64,000 bases of DNA, from positions 434,001-498,000 of the forward strand of contig NZ_NJGU01000004.1 in the NCBI RefSeq assembly GCF_002213415.1. The letters are read 5' to 3'. This document shows, one piece after another, positions 23,301 to 30,002 of this stretch. Numbering within the stretch: position 1 is the first letter of the stretch; the number at the start of each line of letters is the position of its first letter. The translations under genes and the position numbers were made by a program. The notes under the pieces are model-generated. The model was not told where the DNA came from. It did no database searches and was given only the letters and a program-made list of their open reading frames with translations. The stretch comes from Herbaspirillum robiniae (GTDB lineage Bacteria > Pseudomonadota > Gammaproteobacteria > Burkholderiales > Burkholderiaceae_D).

Positions 23301-26300
23301 CGCCCGATGACGGCGGCTGGGCACTCACGCCGGGCGTGCAGAAGTTCGGCGGCGACGTGGTGGTGCCGATTGCCGGGATCACCCTGCTGGACGGTACCGT
23401 CTATCCGACCGGCAAGACCCTGAACTACGCCATCACGGTGCGTAACGTCACCTTGCCGATGGGTACCGTGCTGCCGTCGGCGATCACGCTGGACCGCGAC
23501 CTGGCCTTGCCGGCTGGCAGCGTGCTCGCCGCCGATGTGCGCGCCGCCAACGGTAGCGTGCTGCTGGCAGCCGGCAGCGTGGTCGGCGCGGCCGGACTTA
23601 CGGTGCCGGCCGGAGCGCAACTGCTGGCCGGCGTCCGCCTGCCGGTGCCATTGACTAGCGCCACGCTGACCTGGCCCAAAGGCGCGCCCTTGCCTGTGGA
23701 CATGACGCAGAGCGGATCGCTGACCTTGCCAGTGGGCGCGCTGATCGCGGCGGGCACCAATGTGAAGCTCAACGCGGGCGTCGATTCGATCAACCTGAGG
23801 CCGGCCGATGCCAATGGCCGCCAGGCCAGGAACTGGGCGGTGGCGCAGATGCTGCCGGAAGGATCGCAATCCTGGAGCCTGGGCGTGGTGGCCGGCGCCG
23901 ACACCGGCGCGGCCGATACGCGCGCCCGCAATACCATCGGCCGCGGCGATCTGGTGCTGGCCGATACCCACTATGGCATCAAGACGATTCCCGGCGGGAC
24001 CTTGAGCGTGCTCAACGCCGACGGCGTAGCCCTTCTTACCGGAACCCATGGCTTGCCCATGGGGGTAAGCCGCCCATCCGATCTGATCGGCAAGACTATG
24101 GCCCAGATCATCGCGCTCTACGGCGTCACCGACTGGAGCGATTTCATCTTCGGACCGATCACGGCCGATTTCTGGGACCCGGCGCAGGGCAATATCCAGC
24201 TGGGCCTGACGCTGCGAGGGGCGGGAGAGATACTGAGCGCGGCAGGCAGCCTGCCCAATGGCATGACCGACGTCAGCCAGTTGGTTGGCAAGACCGAGTC
24301 CGAGCTGGTGGAGCTCTATACGCCACTGGGTGCAAGCAGTTGGGCCGATTTCGGGTTGGCGGACTTCTGGAAGCTGGCCAGCGGCAATGGCAGCCAGATC
24401 ATCCGGGTACCAAGCGTCGCCCCCAAGACGGTGGCCTATAGCGTGTTGCGCACCGGCACCGGCGATCTGAGCCTGGCGGCGGGCGGCAACTTCTCGATGC
24501 TCTCGCCCTATGGCGTGTATACCGCCGGCACCCAGCGCAGCCTGGGCAATGCGGCGCTCGATGCCAGCTTCAACCAGGCGCGCGGCCGTATCGACGGCAG
24601 CAAGGTGCTGGGCGGAGCCGGCGGCGACAGCGCCGCCGACTATGAAGCGTTGGTCAGTGGCGGCGCGCGACAGTACCGGGCGTGGTATCCGGACGGCGGC
24701 GGCAACCTGAACCTGGATGTCGGCGGCAATCTCACCGGCGATTCCTGGGCCGCCAGCAAGGAAGTGTTCTGGGCCAGCAGCAGCGTCGGCAACTGGCTGT
24801 GGCGGCAGGGCACCGGCGGCACGCCGGGCGTGGCCGAGGTGCCGACCGCATGGTGGATCAACTTCGGCACCTACATGTACAACCAGGCGGCCGTCGGCAT
24901 GCCCCAGTACTGGCCGACGGTGGTGGGCTTTACCGGCCTGGGCACGCTGGGCGGCGGCAATGCCAGCATCCGGGTCGGCGGCGATGCCAGCACGGTTTCG
25001 CTGCGTTCCACGACTGATATAGGCGATCCCACCACCGCGCGCAGCCAGGGCGTGGTGCTGGCGGTCGGCAGCAGCGGTCGCGTGCTGGCCGACGGCAGTC
25101 TGGCGCTGACCGGTGGCGGCGACCTCGACGTGCGCCTGGGCGGCGGCTGGAACAGCCATATCGAGGCGCGGGTGCCGCGTACCGGCCTGGCGCAGGCGCA
25201 GTCACATGAACTGTACGGTGCGCTGGTCGGCCTGCGCGGCGCGCTTTCACTGAGCGCCGGCCAGATCGGCACCATCGAACGGATCTACGGTCCGGGGCAG
25301 GATGCACGTGACCTGCGCACTTCCAATCCGTATATTCCCAGTCTCACCAGGAGCACCGGCGGCGTATTGGTGATGGCTGGCGACAGCGGCATGGATGTCG
25401 CCAGCCGGGGCGACCTGGTGCTGGGCGGGACCGGCAATGCCGGTCTGGTGAACACGCCCAATACCGTGGCCTTCAGCGCGACCAATGGCAACGGCGAGCG
25501 CGGAATGAGTTGGTTCAGCCTGTGGAGCGACCATACCGCGCTGCGCGCCTTCAGCGCCGGCGGCGACATGGCCTTCGACACCCGTCCCTCCGAGACCAAT
25601 GCCAAGATCGGTACGTACAACTGGGATTACACCAGCAACGGCGGTTGGTTCATGCTGCCGGGCGAGGTCAGCGCGGTGGCGGGCGTGGGCAGCATCTACT
25701 ATGGCCAGTCGCTGGCGTATCGCCACGCCGGCAACGCCACGCAATGGGAGACCGGGGGGCTGCTGCTGGCGCCGCAAGGCAAACGCAATGTCGAGCTTCT
25801 GGCCGGCAATGCACTGTACGGCGGGGGTTATCCGATCGCCGTGTCCGGCGCGGACGGCGCGGTCATGGCCACCATCTGGCATCCCGGCTTCTTCGGCACC
25901 GATAACACCAGTCTCCCGCTGGCAAGCAACGTCAGCGTGGACGCGCCCTATGCCGATGTCGGCGTCTATCCCTTGCTGGCTTTTGGCGTCGGCAATATCG
26001 GTGCCACCGCCGGCATCGCCGGTCACGCTGTTGCGCCGTCGCGCTTCTATGCCGGGCGGGGCGATATCGTCGGTCTTCAAAGTGGTGCGACGATGCGCTA
26101 TTTCGGTAGTCGTGGCGGCCAGACCGACTATATCGGCGCCGGTCCGGTGGCGATCCGCGCCGGGCGCGACATCGTCTATACCGGCACCCGCATGGATGAG
26201 GAACTGACCCGCTTCGGCTGGGTCAGCGGCGATGCCAGCGACAACGCCATGGCGGCGGGCAACTTGCTGCTCAATAGTCATGCCAACGACGTGTCGGTGC

Positions 26301-27682
26301 TCCAGGCCGGACGCGACATCCTGTACGCCAACGTCACCGTCGCCGGGCCGGGGACGCTTGAAGTGTCGGCTGGACGCAATATCGTCCAGTACGACCGTTC
26401 CTCCATCACCAGCATCGGTCCGGTGGTGCGTGGCGATTCCCGGCCGGGCGCCAGCATCGCGGTGCAGGCCGGCCTGGGCGATGCCGGCATCAGCAGCGGC
26501 TATTCTGGCTTGCTGGCGCGCTACCTGAACCCGGCCAACCTGGCGCAAGGCGGCACGCCGCTGGCCGACCAGCCAGGCAAGGTGGCCAAGACCTATGGTG
26601 CCGAGCTATCGGCGTGGCTGGGCGAGCGCTTCGGTTTCAGCGGCACGGCGGAGCAGGCCTTGGCCTACTTCAACGCCCTGGCGCCGGAACAGCAGCGTAT
26701 CTTCGCGCGCCAGATCTACTTTGCCGAACTGCGTGCGGGCGGGCGCGAGTACAACGACGCGAGCAGCCCACGTTATGGCAGCTACCTGCGCGGCCGCAAC
26801 GCCATCGCGGCGATGTTCCCGGCCACGGAGTATCAGGGCGACCTGCTGATGTACGGCGCGTCGGGCATCCACACCGACGTGGGCGGCGATATCCAGATCC
26901 TCACCCCGGGCGGCGCGCAGACCTTCGGCGTGGAGGGTATTGCTCCGCCTTCCACGGCGGGCTTGATCACGCGCGGCAGGGGCGACATCTCGCTGTATTC
27001 GCAAGGTAGCATCCTGCTGGGACAGAGCCGCATCATGACCACCTTCGGCGGCGGCATCATGGCATGGTCGGCGCAAGGCGACATCAACGCGGGGCGGGGC
27101 GCCAAGACCACCGTCGTCTATACGCCGCCGCGGCGCGTGTATGACAACGTGGGTGATGTCACGATGTCGCCGCAGGTGCCGTCCGCCGGCGCGGGCATCG
27201 CCACGCTGGCGCCGATCGCGGAGGTGCCCCCGGGCGACGTCGATCTGATCGCGCCCTTGGGCACCATCGATGCCGGCGAGGCGGGCATCCGGGTGTCGGG
27301 CAACATCAACGTTGCTGCGCTGCAGATCGTCAATGCGGCCAACATCCAGGTGCAGGGCAAGTCCACCGGCTTGCCGGTGATCGCGGCGGTGAACATCGGC
27401 GCGCTGACCAATGCCAGCGCGGCGGCCAGTTCGGCGGCGATGGCGGCGCAGGATGCGGTGTCGCGCGAACGGGCGGCGGCAAGGCAGAACCTGCCGTCGG
27501 TGTTCACGGTGCGGGTGCTGGGCTTCGGGGCCGACGGCACGGCGGCACCGGAGGGCCGTCCGGCAACGTCCGGGGCCGGCCATGACAGCGGTAGCGCGAT
27601 CCAGGTGCTGGGCCAGGGTAATCTGAACGCGGTGCAGCGCAATCGCCTGACCGATACCGAGCGGCGCAACCTGGGCCGTTGA
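14399..27682 (+). CDS. Giant filamentous haemagglutinin-like exoprotein (TpsA-type)
   Basis: 4,427 residues from ATG 14399; an in-frame TTG at 14369 is an unneeded extension. The long N-terminal region ends in a signal-like segment (AVAMLLAAGATGAAMPGAQAQQ). The TPS secretion domain follows (AILNWETFNVGKNTILNF, SQIQGQINAPGTVMIANRNG, with the NxNGI motif at residues 241-245). The bulk is Gly/Ala/Ser/Thr-rich beta-helix repeat. The last ~1,000 residues look like the DUF3739 haemagglutinin region (FAELRAGGREYNDASSPRYG). Cysteines are nearly absent; I saw only CGVTC at 2224-2228 in the mature part. Eight RGD tripeptides occur. There is no pre-toxin or C-terminal toxin domain, so adhesin or biofilm role is more likely than CDI. 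No TpsB transporter gene lies in the window. Confidence 0.92.
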   Translation: MPPLHEARYPSSSSSRQHAAHAFCLVSSAPTWQHRPVARAVAMLLAAGATGAAMPGAQAQQAFSPAWFASKGAMQNSAAATGYLPNGTRAALLTNPAQQQQQANAQLQRSINNLSTLARGIAAQQAAQEAARQAALANGSSVPDGLAEGGLKVDTNSLTRGWINANTPAQSAANGRTTVTVQQIADKAILNWETFNVGKNTILNFAQDANWAVLNRINDPLMRPSQIQGQINAPGTVMIANRNGIVFAGSSQIDVRNLVAAAARITDDQFRNRGLYVDASGTAPSFTDANGKLIVEAGARITTAQSTSVTQGGGYVLLLGSETSNAGRIATPGGQTVLAAGDSFTIRKGIGSDGNQGSSTAGNEVSTSRSNASGVVNNSGLIVANTGDITLTGHQVIQAGAVVSTSSTAKRGTIHLSTRASDVEGSVTLAPDSVTGIVPDGSEVTALDSQREALVRNGAGLYNQSSGVYDNLSTLADRKDLSRIEIVSGKTVQFQGGSTTLATGGEIVVTATRRTLVDAGATLDVSGAVGVKLAMNSNTVAVNVQGNEQRDAPVNRDSKTLNNLNVWVDRRDLVLVPAGTNGYAADRWYTAGGLLEVSGYLGTSARGGGEWMAQGGTVTVSGGDLVTRAGSSINLSGGTLDVASGMLRQSWIKGSDGRLYNVNTAPGDLLYAGVYRGFEVMHARWGDKTTEYYYNPLIAPQQRYEDGYTVGRDAGRLVVSTRNAALEGTLVSETYQGPRQTKAAQAGLEGYQQLQYAAARRAQLIVGQYLPVYDSKAGGLRYTFNPLFDSVTVGAGASVAGGIGLDEAVAGDRAGQLLLDGGLLNAAQLGAVRLAGKKSVTVSSSLRLADGGEAVLFAPLVDVAADIVAHGGTIRGGNVLRQIRDNGVTLDQGLDPAGGNGAGVILHAGARLDATGRMVDLRGEGDPGLQAYIDGGTVSLRSTDSVTLAAGSVIDVSSGATLQGDGTVRGGKGGSVQLGTGLAGTVVTANPAGTLTLDGTIRGYGVKGGGKLDIESASAVVIGGKAVPVEGVLEAGKSALVGLVLKEDYQVRAGDILPVDYKYLSDIAPPGYTLVGAEVATGRDSPWYDLPDDWVLPVPTEWGRNSVQSSTGQVWDADIGTRPGSVVIPKNTRIQLISIYGAYFAGFTIPARLFPNGMKLKEPRTFTTPAGQPATVDFTIAAGTALAAGAQLTRTVAVAKTTNLDVDLFASGFSSYSVRGYQGLMVAPGVALDVRMPVLQADAQAPAGTDGNALSVWQPELYQPQMLNRSIKQRQGASLTLAAGIADIGGSGDLTIGRDAALRVDPGQSITLAARGGLSVDGLLQAKSGSISVQGPQTTGDKSIEDGGNVGDSRPGSRAIELSAHAVLDASAASYVATDARGRPFGIVADGGSVAIGGILVESKARALAADSFVVVREGALVDVSGTAARFDIDGTGVRTIASNGGSIQLLSARGIYLDGSLRAGAGAAGSGAAGGTLTVALDAPNYLKNPAPNGTVMAPRELTLVQQKSAGASDAGGLQYGHGLLGVNQVRDGGFSSLVLHSNGLLSFNDNLNLSLDRELRVYAGALTLASGVNRRIDVALNAPYVLLSGSNDQGAASDNYLRPSYQGGLTSLDSQAVLNVSGMLIDIKDKVVLGTNTTMSGNTVERPGFGQLNLVSQGDIRFTYGTTTSQINPVSTLTSRGDILLRAAQVYPATGTFAEVSAGVIDRYNYRPDSKLVLERYDPGAPDPAMPYAMFGSLKLGATSIEQGGVLRAPLGTLNIGTNSQTSGGTGGSTTSITFKPGSLTSVSAAGLTLPYGGTSDGVNYLYRGNNVEFKGVGGLGVMYLDSRVVTVAAGARLDLSGGGEVRGAGFVSGRGGSTDARLAPLMQLTDKGFSLPGLATNPVYAIVPGYASAYAPADAASALDPRIGQQVTIGSHQIPGLAAGTYTLLPSNYALLPGAFRVEFNGALTGPAGGQALAMRNGSWTVAGALSTANTALAENMTRALIVTPGDVLRRYAQYNETGYSEFALRQAALAGTVRPMLPADARNLFIALESSPDSSLSLQGNVDFTPAPGGQGGMASIKMRGYNAGKIEILADGAARTPAFDGLSLYARDLNALNAGRLVVGGSLGSTYGRRGGVDASNYIDITGSMDSIVLRQGALLRVPDVFLITDNPAGSITIEAGAGINTIGLGRGPYDSLDGYVYRPGTMSVLALSNGVINTLAPQPDSSGRGSGAILLGVCGVTCNGTTQLYSEGSLLLATRRDFQLTDAVRYGTRNLMLAAGSLNAGSAADLAAAAARGALTPGLTIDQQVLSRLLRGDTAYGAPALERLILTAADSVNLFGNVSLSTIDPATGRSSLANLVLTTPAIYGVGAPGELAEIRTGKLTWAGQGTVAPAPITGGRGSGAGRLVLSADVIELGYDTSALPTGLDNFGRTILGFADVALNANERITASFKGSLSVYQSQTAGANGPQYQGGNLSLQAPLITGTGGSVNAITAGGALQLSAPASGRADPAAVRVDTGAELKLSGNTVSIDTTVALPSGKLTVSADGDIRLGDNAWLDLGGREIRLFDVSRYSWGGELSLQSSAGGIRQAGAAVIDLSARNNNAGQLNLIAMGGTVDMQGTLRGDASGRYDAGGTLVPYRAGSIDVRALALGGASLSEGFAGLNDRLNAGGVSGERSFQFKQGDLVIGNELKANRINVSLDGGQLVVNGVVDASGEKVGSIRLAAANGLTLAAGAVLDAHGSMLRVDSYGKIIDSPNRATVQLDAGNGTLTLQGGSRIDLRHGTALNGGDGNNRGTLDLFAARVGNTGSVTDANAATFGDIAIDARGAIDIQGARSIAVYGRQRYSDAAHGTDPAASGRPYQVIDQAYLDARHAQATAFIDNALANGNLLNNKLAGLNNAAYRQALHLRPAIEIVSATPQGDLVVQGDLDLSGLRYNSLNPGTPKTGVYGSGEVGMLTLRAGGDLSIYGSINDGFAPPPDTPDDGGWALTPGVQKFGGDVVVPIAGITLLDGTVYPTGKTLNYAITVRNVTLPMGTVLPSAITLDRDLALPAGSVLAADVRAANGSVLLAAGSVVGAAGLTVPAGAQLLAGVRLPVPLTSATLTWPKGAPLPVDMTQSGSLTLPVGALIAAGTNVKLNAGVDSINLRPADANGRQARNWAVAQMLPEGSQSWSLGVVAGADTGAADTRARNTIGRGDLVLADTHYGIKTIPGGTLSVLNADGVALLTGTHGLPMGVSRPSDLIGKTMAQIIALYGVTDWSDFIFGPITADFWDPAQGNIQLGLTLRGAGEILSAAGSLPNGMTDVSQLVGKTESELVELYTPLGASSWADFGLADFWKLASGNGSQIIRVPSVAPKTVAYSVLRTGTGDLSLAAGGNFSMLSPYGVYTAGTQRSLGNAALDASFNQARGRIDGSKVLGGAGGDSAADYEALVSGGARQYRAWYPDGGGNLNLDVGGNLTGDSWAASKEVFWASSSVGNWLWRQGTGGTPGVAEVPTAWWINFGTYMYNQAAVGMPQYWPTVVGFTGLGTLGGGNASIRVGGDASTVSLRSTTDIGDPTTARSQGVVLAVGSSGRVLADGSLALTGGGDLDVRLGGGWNSHIEARVPRTGLAQAQSHELYGALVGLRGALSLSAGQIGTIERIYGPGQDARDLRTSNPYIPSLTRSTGGVLVMAGDSGMDVASRGDLVLGGTGNAGLVNTPNTVAFSATNGNGERGMSWFSLWSDHTALRAFSAGGDMAFDTRPSETNAKIGTYNWDYTSNGGWFMLPGEVSAVAGVGSIYYGQSLAYRHAGNATQWETGGLLLAPQGKRNVELLAGNALYGGGYPIAVSGADGAVMATIWHPGFFGTDNTSLPLASNVSVDAPYADVGVYPLLAFGVGNIGATAGIAGHAVAPSRFYAGRGDIVGLQSGATMRYFGSRGGQTDYIGAGPVAIRAGRDIVYTGTRMDEELTRFGWVSGDASDNAMAAGNLLLNSHANDVSVLQAGRDILYANVTVAGPGTLEVSAGRNIVQYDRSSITSIGPVVRGDSRPGASIAVQAGLGDAGISSGYSGLLARYLNPANLAQGGTPLADQPGKVAKTYGAELSAWLGERFGFSGTAEQALAYFNALAPEQQRIFARQIYFAELRAGGREYNDASSPRYGSYLRGRNAIAAMFPATEYQGDLLMYGASGIHTDVGGDIQILTPGGAQTFGVEGIAPPSTAGLITRGRGDISLYSQGSILLGQSRIMTTFGGGIMAWSAQGDINAGRGAKTTVVYTPPRRVYDNVGDVTMSPQVPSAGAGIATLAPIAEVPPGDVDLIAPLGTIDAGEAGIRVSGNINVAALQIVNAANIQVQGKSTGLPVIAAVNIGALTNASAAASSAAMAAQDAVSRERAAARQNLPSVFTVRVLGFGADGTAAPEGRPATSGAGHDSGSAIQVLGQGNLNAVQRNRLTDTERRNLGR
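24041..24390 (+). repeat. Tandem ~50-residue repeat inside the giant adhesin
   Basis: Two consecutive units (about residues 3215-3265 and 3282-3331) share the pattern LP.G...-.-LIGKT..-I.-LY...-.W.DF...-DFW..A.GN. The first reads LPMGVSRPSDLIGKTMAQII; the second LPNGMTDVSQLVGKTESELV. They look helical and differ from the surrounding beta-helix, so they may form an inserted module. Confidence 0.65.
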
Positions 27683-27754
27683 CCGGCCGGGCACGTGGGG
27701 GCATGGACGGAAAGGCGCCGTCCACGCGCTCGCGGCGCGCAATACGCGGAAAAA

Positions 27755-27788
27755 CTGTCATTTCGGGGTCATCCATTACGGCTATGCT
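27755..27788 (+). promoter_or_regulatory. Pho-box-like element and -10 upstream of the HtrA-type protease
   Basis: CTGTCAT-TTCG-GGGTCAT (27755-27772) is followed after 10 bp by TATGCT (27783-27788). The first heptamer matches the E. coli PhoB half-site exactly. Same 7-4-7/10/TATGCT arrangement as at 11830-11863. Start of transcription near 27795 agrees with translation from ATG 27824. Confidence 0.5.
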
Positions 27789-27823
27789 ACTTGCCTGTCC
27801 CGGCCTGGGTCGAGTGGGTAACG

Positions 27824-29281
27824 ATGAAGATAATTACGAGATCGATGCTTGCTTCTGTTGCCTCTCTTGCGACCGGGCAAGCCGCCGTGCGCGGTATCTT
27901 GACGGCGGCCGGTTTGTCCGTCTGCCTGGCGGCTCCTGCCGCCCAGGCCCAGACGGCCGCGCCCGACGTATTGCAGGCGGTGCGCCCGCCAGTGGCGCGT
28001 CCAGAGCCTGACTTCACTCGCCTGGTCAAGGCCAGCGGCAATACCGTGGTCAACATCGGAGTGGCGCGTGAGGCATTGCAGCGCCGCCAGAACGGTGCCT
28101 TGCCGCAGGATCGCGTCGATGAAAGCACGCTGGGCTCAGGCTTCATCGTCGGTGCCGACGGTTATATCCTGACCAACGCCCACGTGGTCGCGCGCGGCAG
28201 CGCCATCAGCGTCAAGCTGAACGATCGCCGCGAATTCAAGGCGCGCCTGTTGGGCATCGATTCCATTTCCGACGTCGCTCTGCTGAAGATCGACGCCACC
28301 GGGTTGCCGGTGATCCGCATTGGCGATCCGGCTCGCATCGAGGTTGGCGAGTGGGTGCTGGCTATCGGCGCACCTTACGGTTTCAGCAATTCGGTGACCG
28401 CGGGCATCGTCAGCGCCAAGGGGCGCACCTTGCCGGGCGCGGACTACATGCCCTTCCTGCAGACCGATGTGCCGATCAATCCAGGCAATTCGGGCGGGCC
28501 GCTATTCAACATGCGCGGCGAGGTGATCGGCATCAATTCACGGATCTATAGCAACAGCGGTGGTTATCAGGGGCTGTCGTTTGCCATTCCCATTGACGTC
28601 GCCATGCGCATCAAGGAGCAGTTGCAGGCCAAGGGCTACGTGACGCGCGGGCGCATCGGCGTGGTGGTGCAGGAGGTGAGCCAGGCGCTGGCCCAATCCT
28701 TCGGTCTGCCCAAGCCGGCCGGCGCGCTGGTGAGCTATGTCGCGCCCTACGGCGCTGCTGCGCGGGGCGGGCTGCAGCCGGGCGACGTGATCTTGAAGGT
28801 GGATCGCCGCGACGTGGTGCAGTCGGCCGATGCGCTCAGCTATGTGGCCGACCGCACGCCCGGCGAGCGGGTGACGGTCCAGATCTGGCGCAGCCGCGCG
28901 CTGCAGACGCTGGACATGTCGGTCGATGCCTCCGAGACCGCGGCGCTGGCGGCACCGCAGCAGCAGGCGCAGCCCGAGATTCCACTGGGCATGACGGTGC
29001 GTTCGCTGCAGCCCCAGGAACGCACGCTGTTCAAGGTGGACGGTGGGCTGTTGGTAGAGCGCGTCAACCTCACGGCGTCGCGCACCGGTGTGAAGGTGGG
29101 CGATGTTGTCCTGGCGCTCAATGGGCAAAGCGTCTCCACCATCGAGGGCTTGCTGGATGTGATCCGTCAGACCGGCGGCAGTTCGGCATTGCTGGTGCAG
29201 CGCGGGACGACGCGGCTATTCGTTCCGCTGGAGCTGCCCAAGCCAGTGCACGAGGAAACCCAGACCGAGCTCGATCCGTGA
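27824..29281 (+). CDS. Periplasmic HtrA/DegQ-type serine protease with two PDZ domains
   Basis: 485 residues from ATG 27824; the frame is open upstream to 27695 but that stretch overlaps the predicted promoter. A long signal peptide ends near AAPAAQAQ. The trypsin-like domain carries a complete triad: His120 (LTNAHVV), Asp150 (SISDVALLKI) and Ser223 (NPGNSGGPLF). Two PDZ domains follow (GALVSYVAPYGAAARGGLQP around 270-360, and GLLVERVNLTASRTGVKVGD near the C-terminus). Probable periplasmic quality-control protease; its position suggests it clears or assists the giant exoprotein during secretion. Genus-level naming (DegP, DegQ, MucD) cannot be settled here. Confidence 0.9.
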   Translation: MKIITRSMLASVASLATGQAAVRGILTAAGLSVCLAAPAAQAQTAAPDVLQAVRPPVARPEPDFTRLVKASGNTVVNIGVAREALQRRQNGALPQDRVDESTLGSGFIVGADGYILTNAHVVARGSAISVKLNDRREFKARLLGIDSISDVALLKIDATGLPVIRIGDPARIEVGEWVLAIGAPYGFSNSVTAGIVSAKGRTLPGADYMPFLQTDVPINPGNSGGPLFNMRGEVIGINSRIYSNSGGYQGLSFAIPIDVAMRIKEQLQAKGYVTRGRIGVVVQEVSQALAQSFGLPKPAGALVSYVAPYGAAARGGLQPGDVILKVDRRDVVQSADALSYVADRTPGERVTVQIWRSRALQTLDMSVDASETAALAAPQQQAQPEIPLGMTVRSLQPQERTLFKVDGGLLVERVNLTASRTGVKVGDVVLALNGQSVSTIEGLLDVIRQTGGSSALLVQRGTTRLFVPLELPKPVHEETQTELDP

Positions 29282-29409
29282 GGCCGGCGCATGCCTGCCG
29301 ATGGTGCCGCGAAGATGTCAATCGGTACTAGGGACCATTCACCTTCATCTCCTCGGTTGTCATAAATCATGACTCGAAGATGTCTACAGAAGGCTGGCCG
29401 GTCCAGTTG

Positions 29410-29600
29410 ATTTCTTCGTGTTGATTTGCTCGCAGAATTGAGGCTCTCCATTTTTCCCACCTTCCGAAGGCTGCCACGCAGTCATGCGACCCTTCATATC
29501 CCAGCCCCCTTAAGTTCAGGAAGATCTGTCTCAGGGTTCGTCTCTGCTTGCGTGATTTGACTGCCTCGGCGCTGAGCCAGGCTGAACGGCGACACGCAAT
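29410..29600 (-). pseudogene. IS21-type IstA transposase fragment (copy B)
   Basis: On the minus strand the reading is WLSAEAVKSRKQRRTLRQIF, then LNLRGLGYEGSHDCVAAFGR, then WEKWRASILRANQHEE. It is the same IstA segment as copy A at 11430-11625, in opposite orientation and diverged. Both fragments point inward and bracket the adhesin module. The rest of the 29282-29654 gap shows no gene. Confidence 0.75.
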
Positions 29601-29654
29601 TCACATCGGTTTCCATCTGAACGGTCTGATTCAAAAACCGTTCTCCAAAAGAAA

Positions 29655-29677
29655 AATCCCGGCGCACGGCCGGGATT
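29655..29677. terminator. Bidirectional rho-independent terminator
   Basis: AATCCCGGC and GCCGGGATT (29655-29663 and 29669-29677) form a 9-bp stem with a GCACG loop. TGTTTTTGG follows on the plus strand and an A-rich tract precedes it, so it works for either direction. It sits 22 bp beyond the stop of the small minus-strand gene at 29700 and ends any transcription from the protease side. Confidence 0.8.
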
Positions 29678-29699
29678 GTTTTTGGTGGGGAGGGCGGGC

Positions 29700-29897
29700 T
29701 CAGGCCAGCGCTTCCTTGGCTGCTTCCTCAGGCGTCAGGCCGTCGTAGAAGAGGTCGGTGAACCACTCTACCTGCTCCTCGATATGTTCCTGGGCCTGGT
29801 CGAGCGTCGCGCCGCCCTTGACCAGGAACTGTTCGACCTCGGTGCACCATTGGATCAGCGCTTCGGTTTCGGGATCCAGCTTTTCTTTCTTTGGCAT
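29700..29897 (-). CDS. Small conserved-looking hypothetical protein
   Basis: 65 residues, acidic, predicted mostly helical: MPKKEKLDPETEALIQWCTE, then a VEQFLVKGGATLDQAQEHIE stretch and FYDGLTPEEAAKEALA. No signal peptide or membrane segment. Good Shine-Dalgarno (AAGGA upstream of 29897) and a terminator just downstream support a real monocistronic gene. Function not recognised. Confidence 0.75.
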   Translation of the reverse strand: MPKKEKLDPETEALIQWCTEVEQFLVKGGATLDQAQEHIEEQVEWFTDLFYDGLTPEEAAKEALA

Positions 29898-30002
29898 GAT
29901 GATTCCTTGCTCTCGGGTACAAATGTCCGGATGGACCCGTCAAGGATAAGCCAAAGCGGGAATGTACGCGAAACTATCGCGGCTTCATCGATCAATGCCT
30001 TG

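Noticed and set aside
22673-25159. 828-residue open frame opposite the giant adhesin
   Set aside because: Antisense shadow of GC-rich beta-helix repeats; no start signal or recognisable domain. The antisense frames at 20990-22579 and 25247-26548 are alike.
14399-27682. Contact-dependent inhibition (CdiA-type) toxin
   Set aside because: No pre-toxin VENN-type motif, no C-terminal nuclease-like domain, and no small immunity gene directly downstream; the next gene is an HtrA-type protease with its own promoter.
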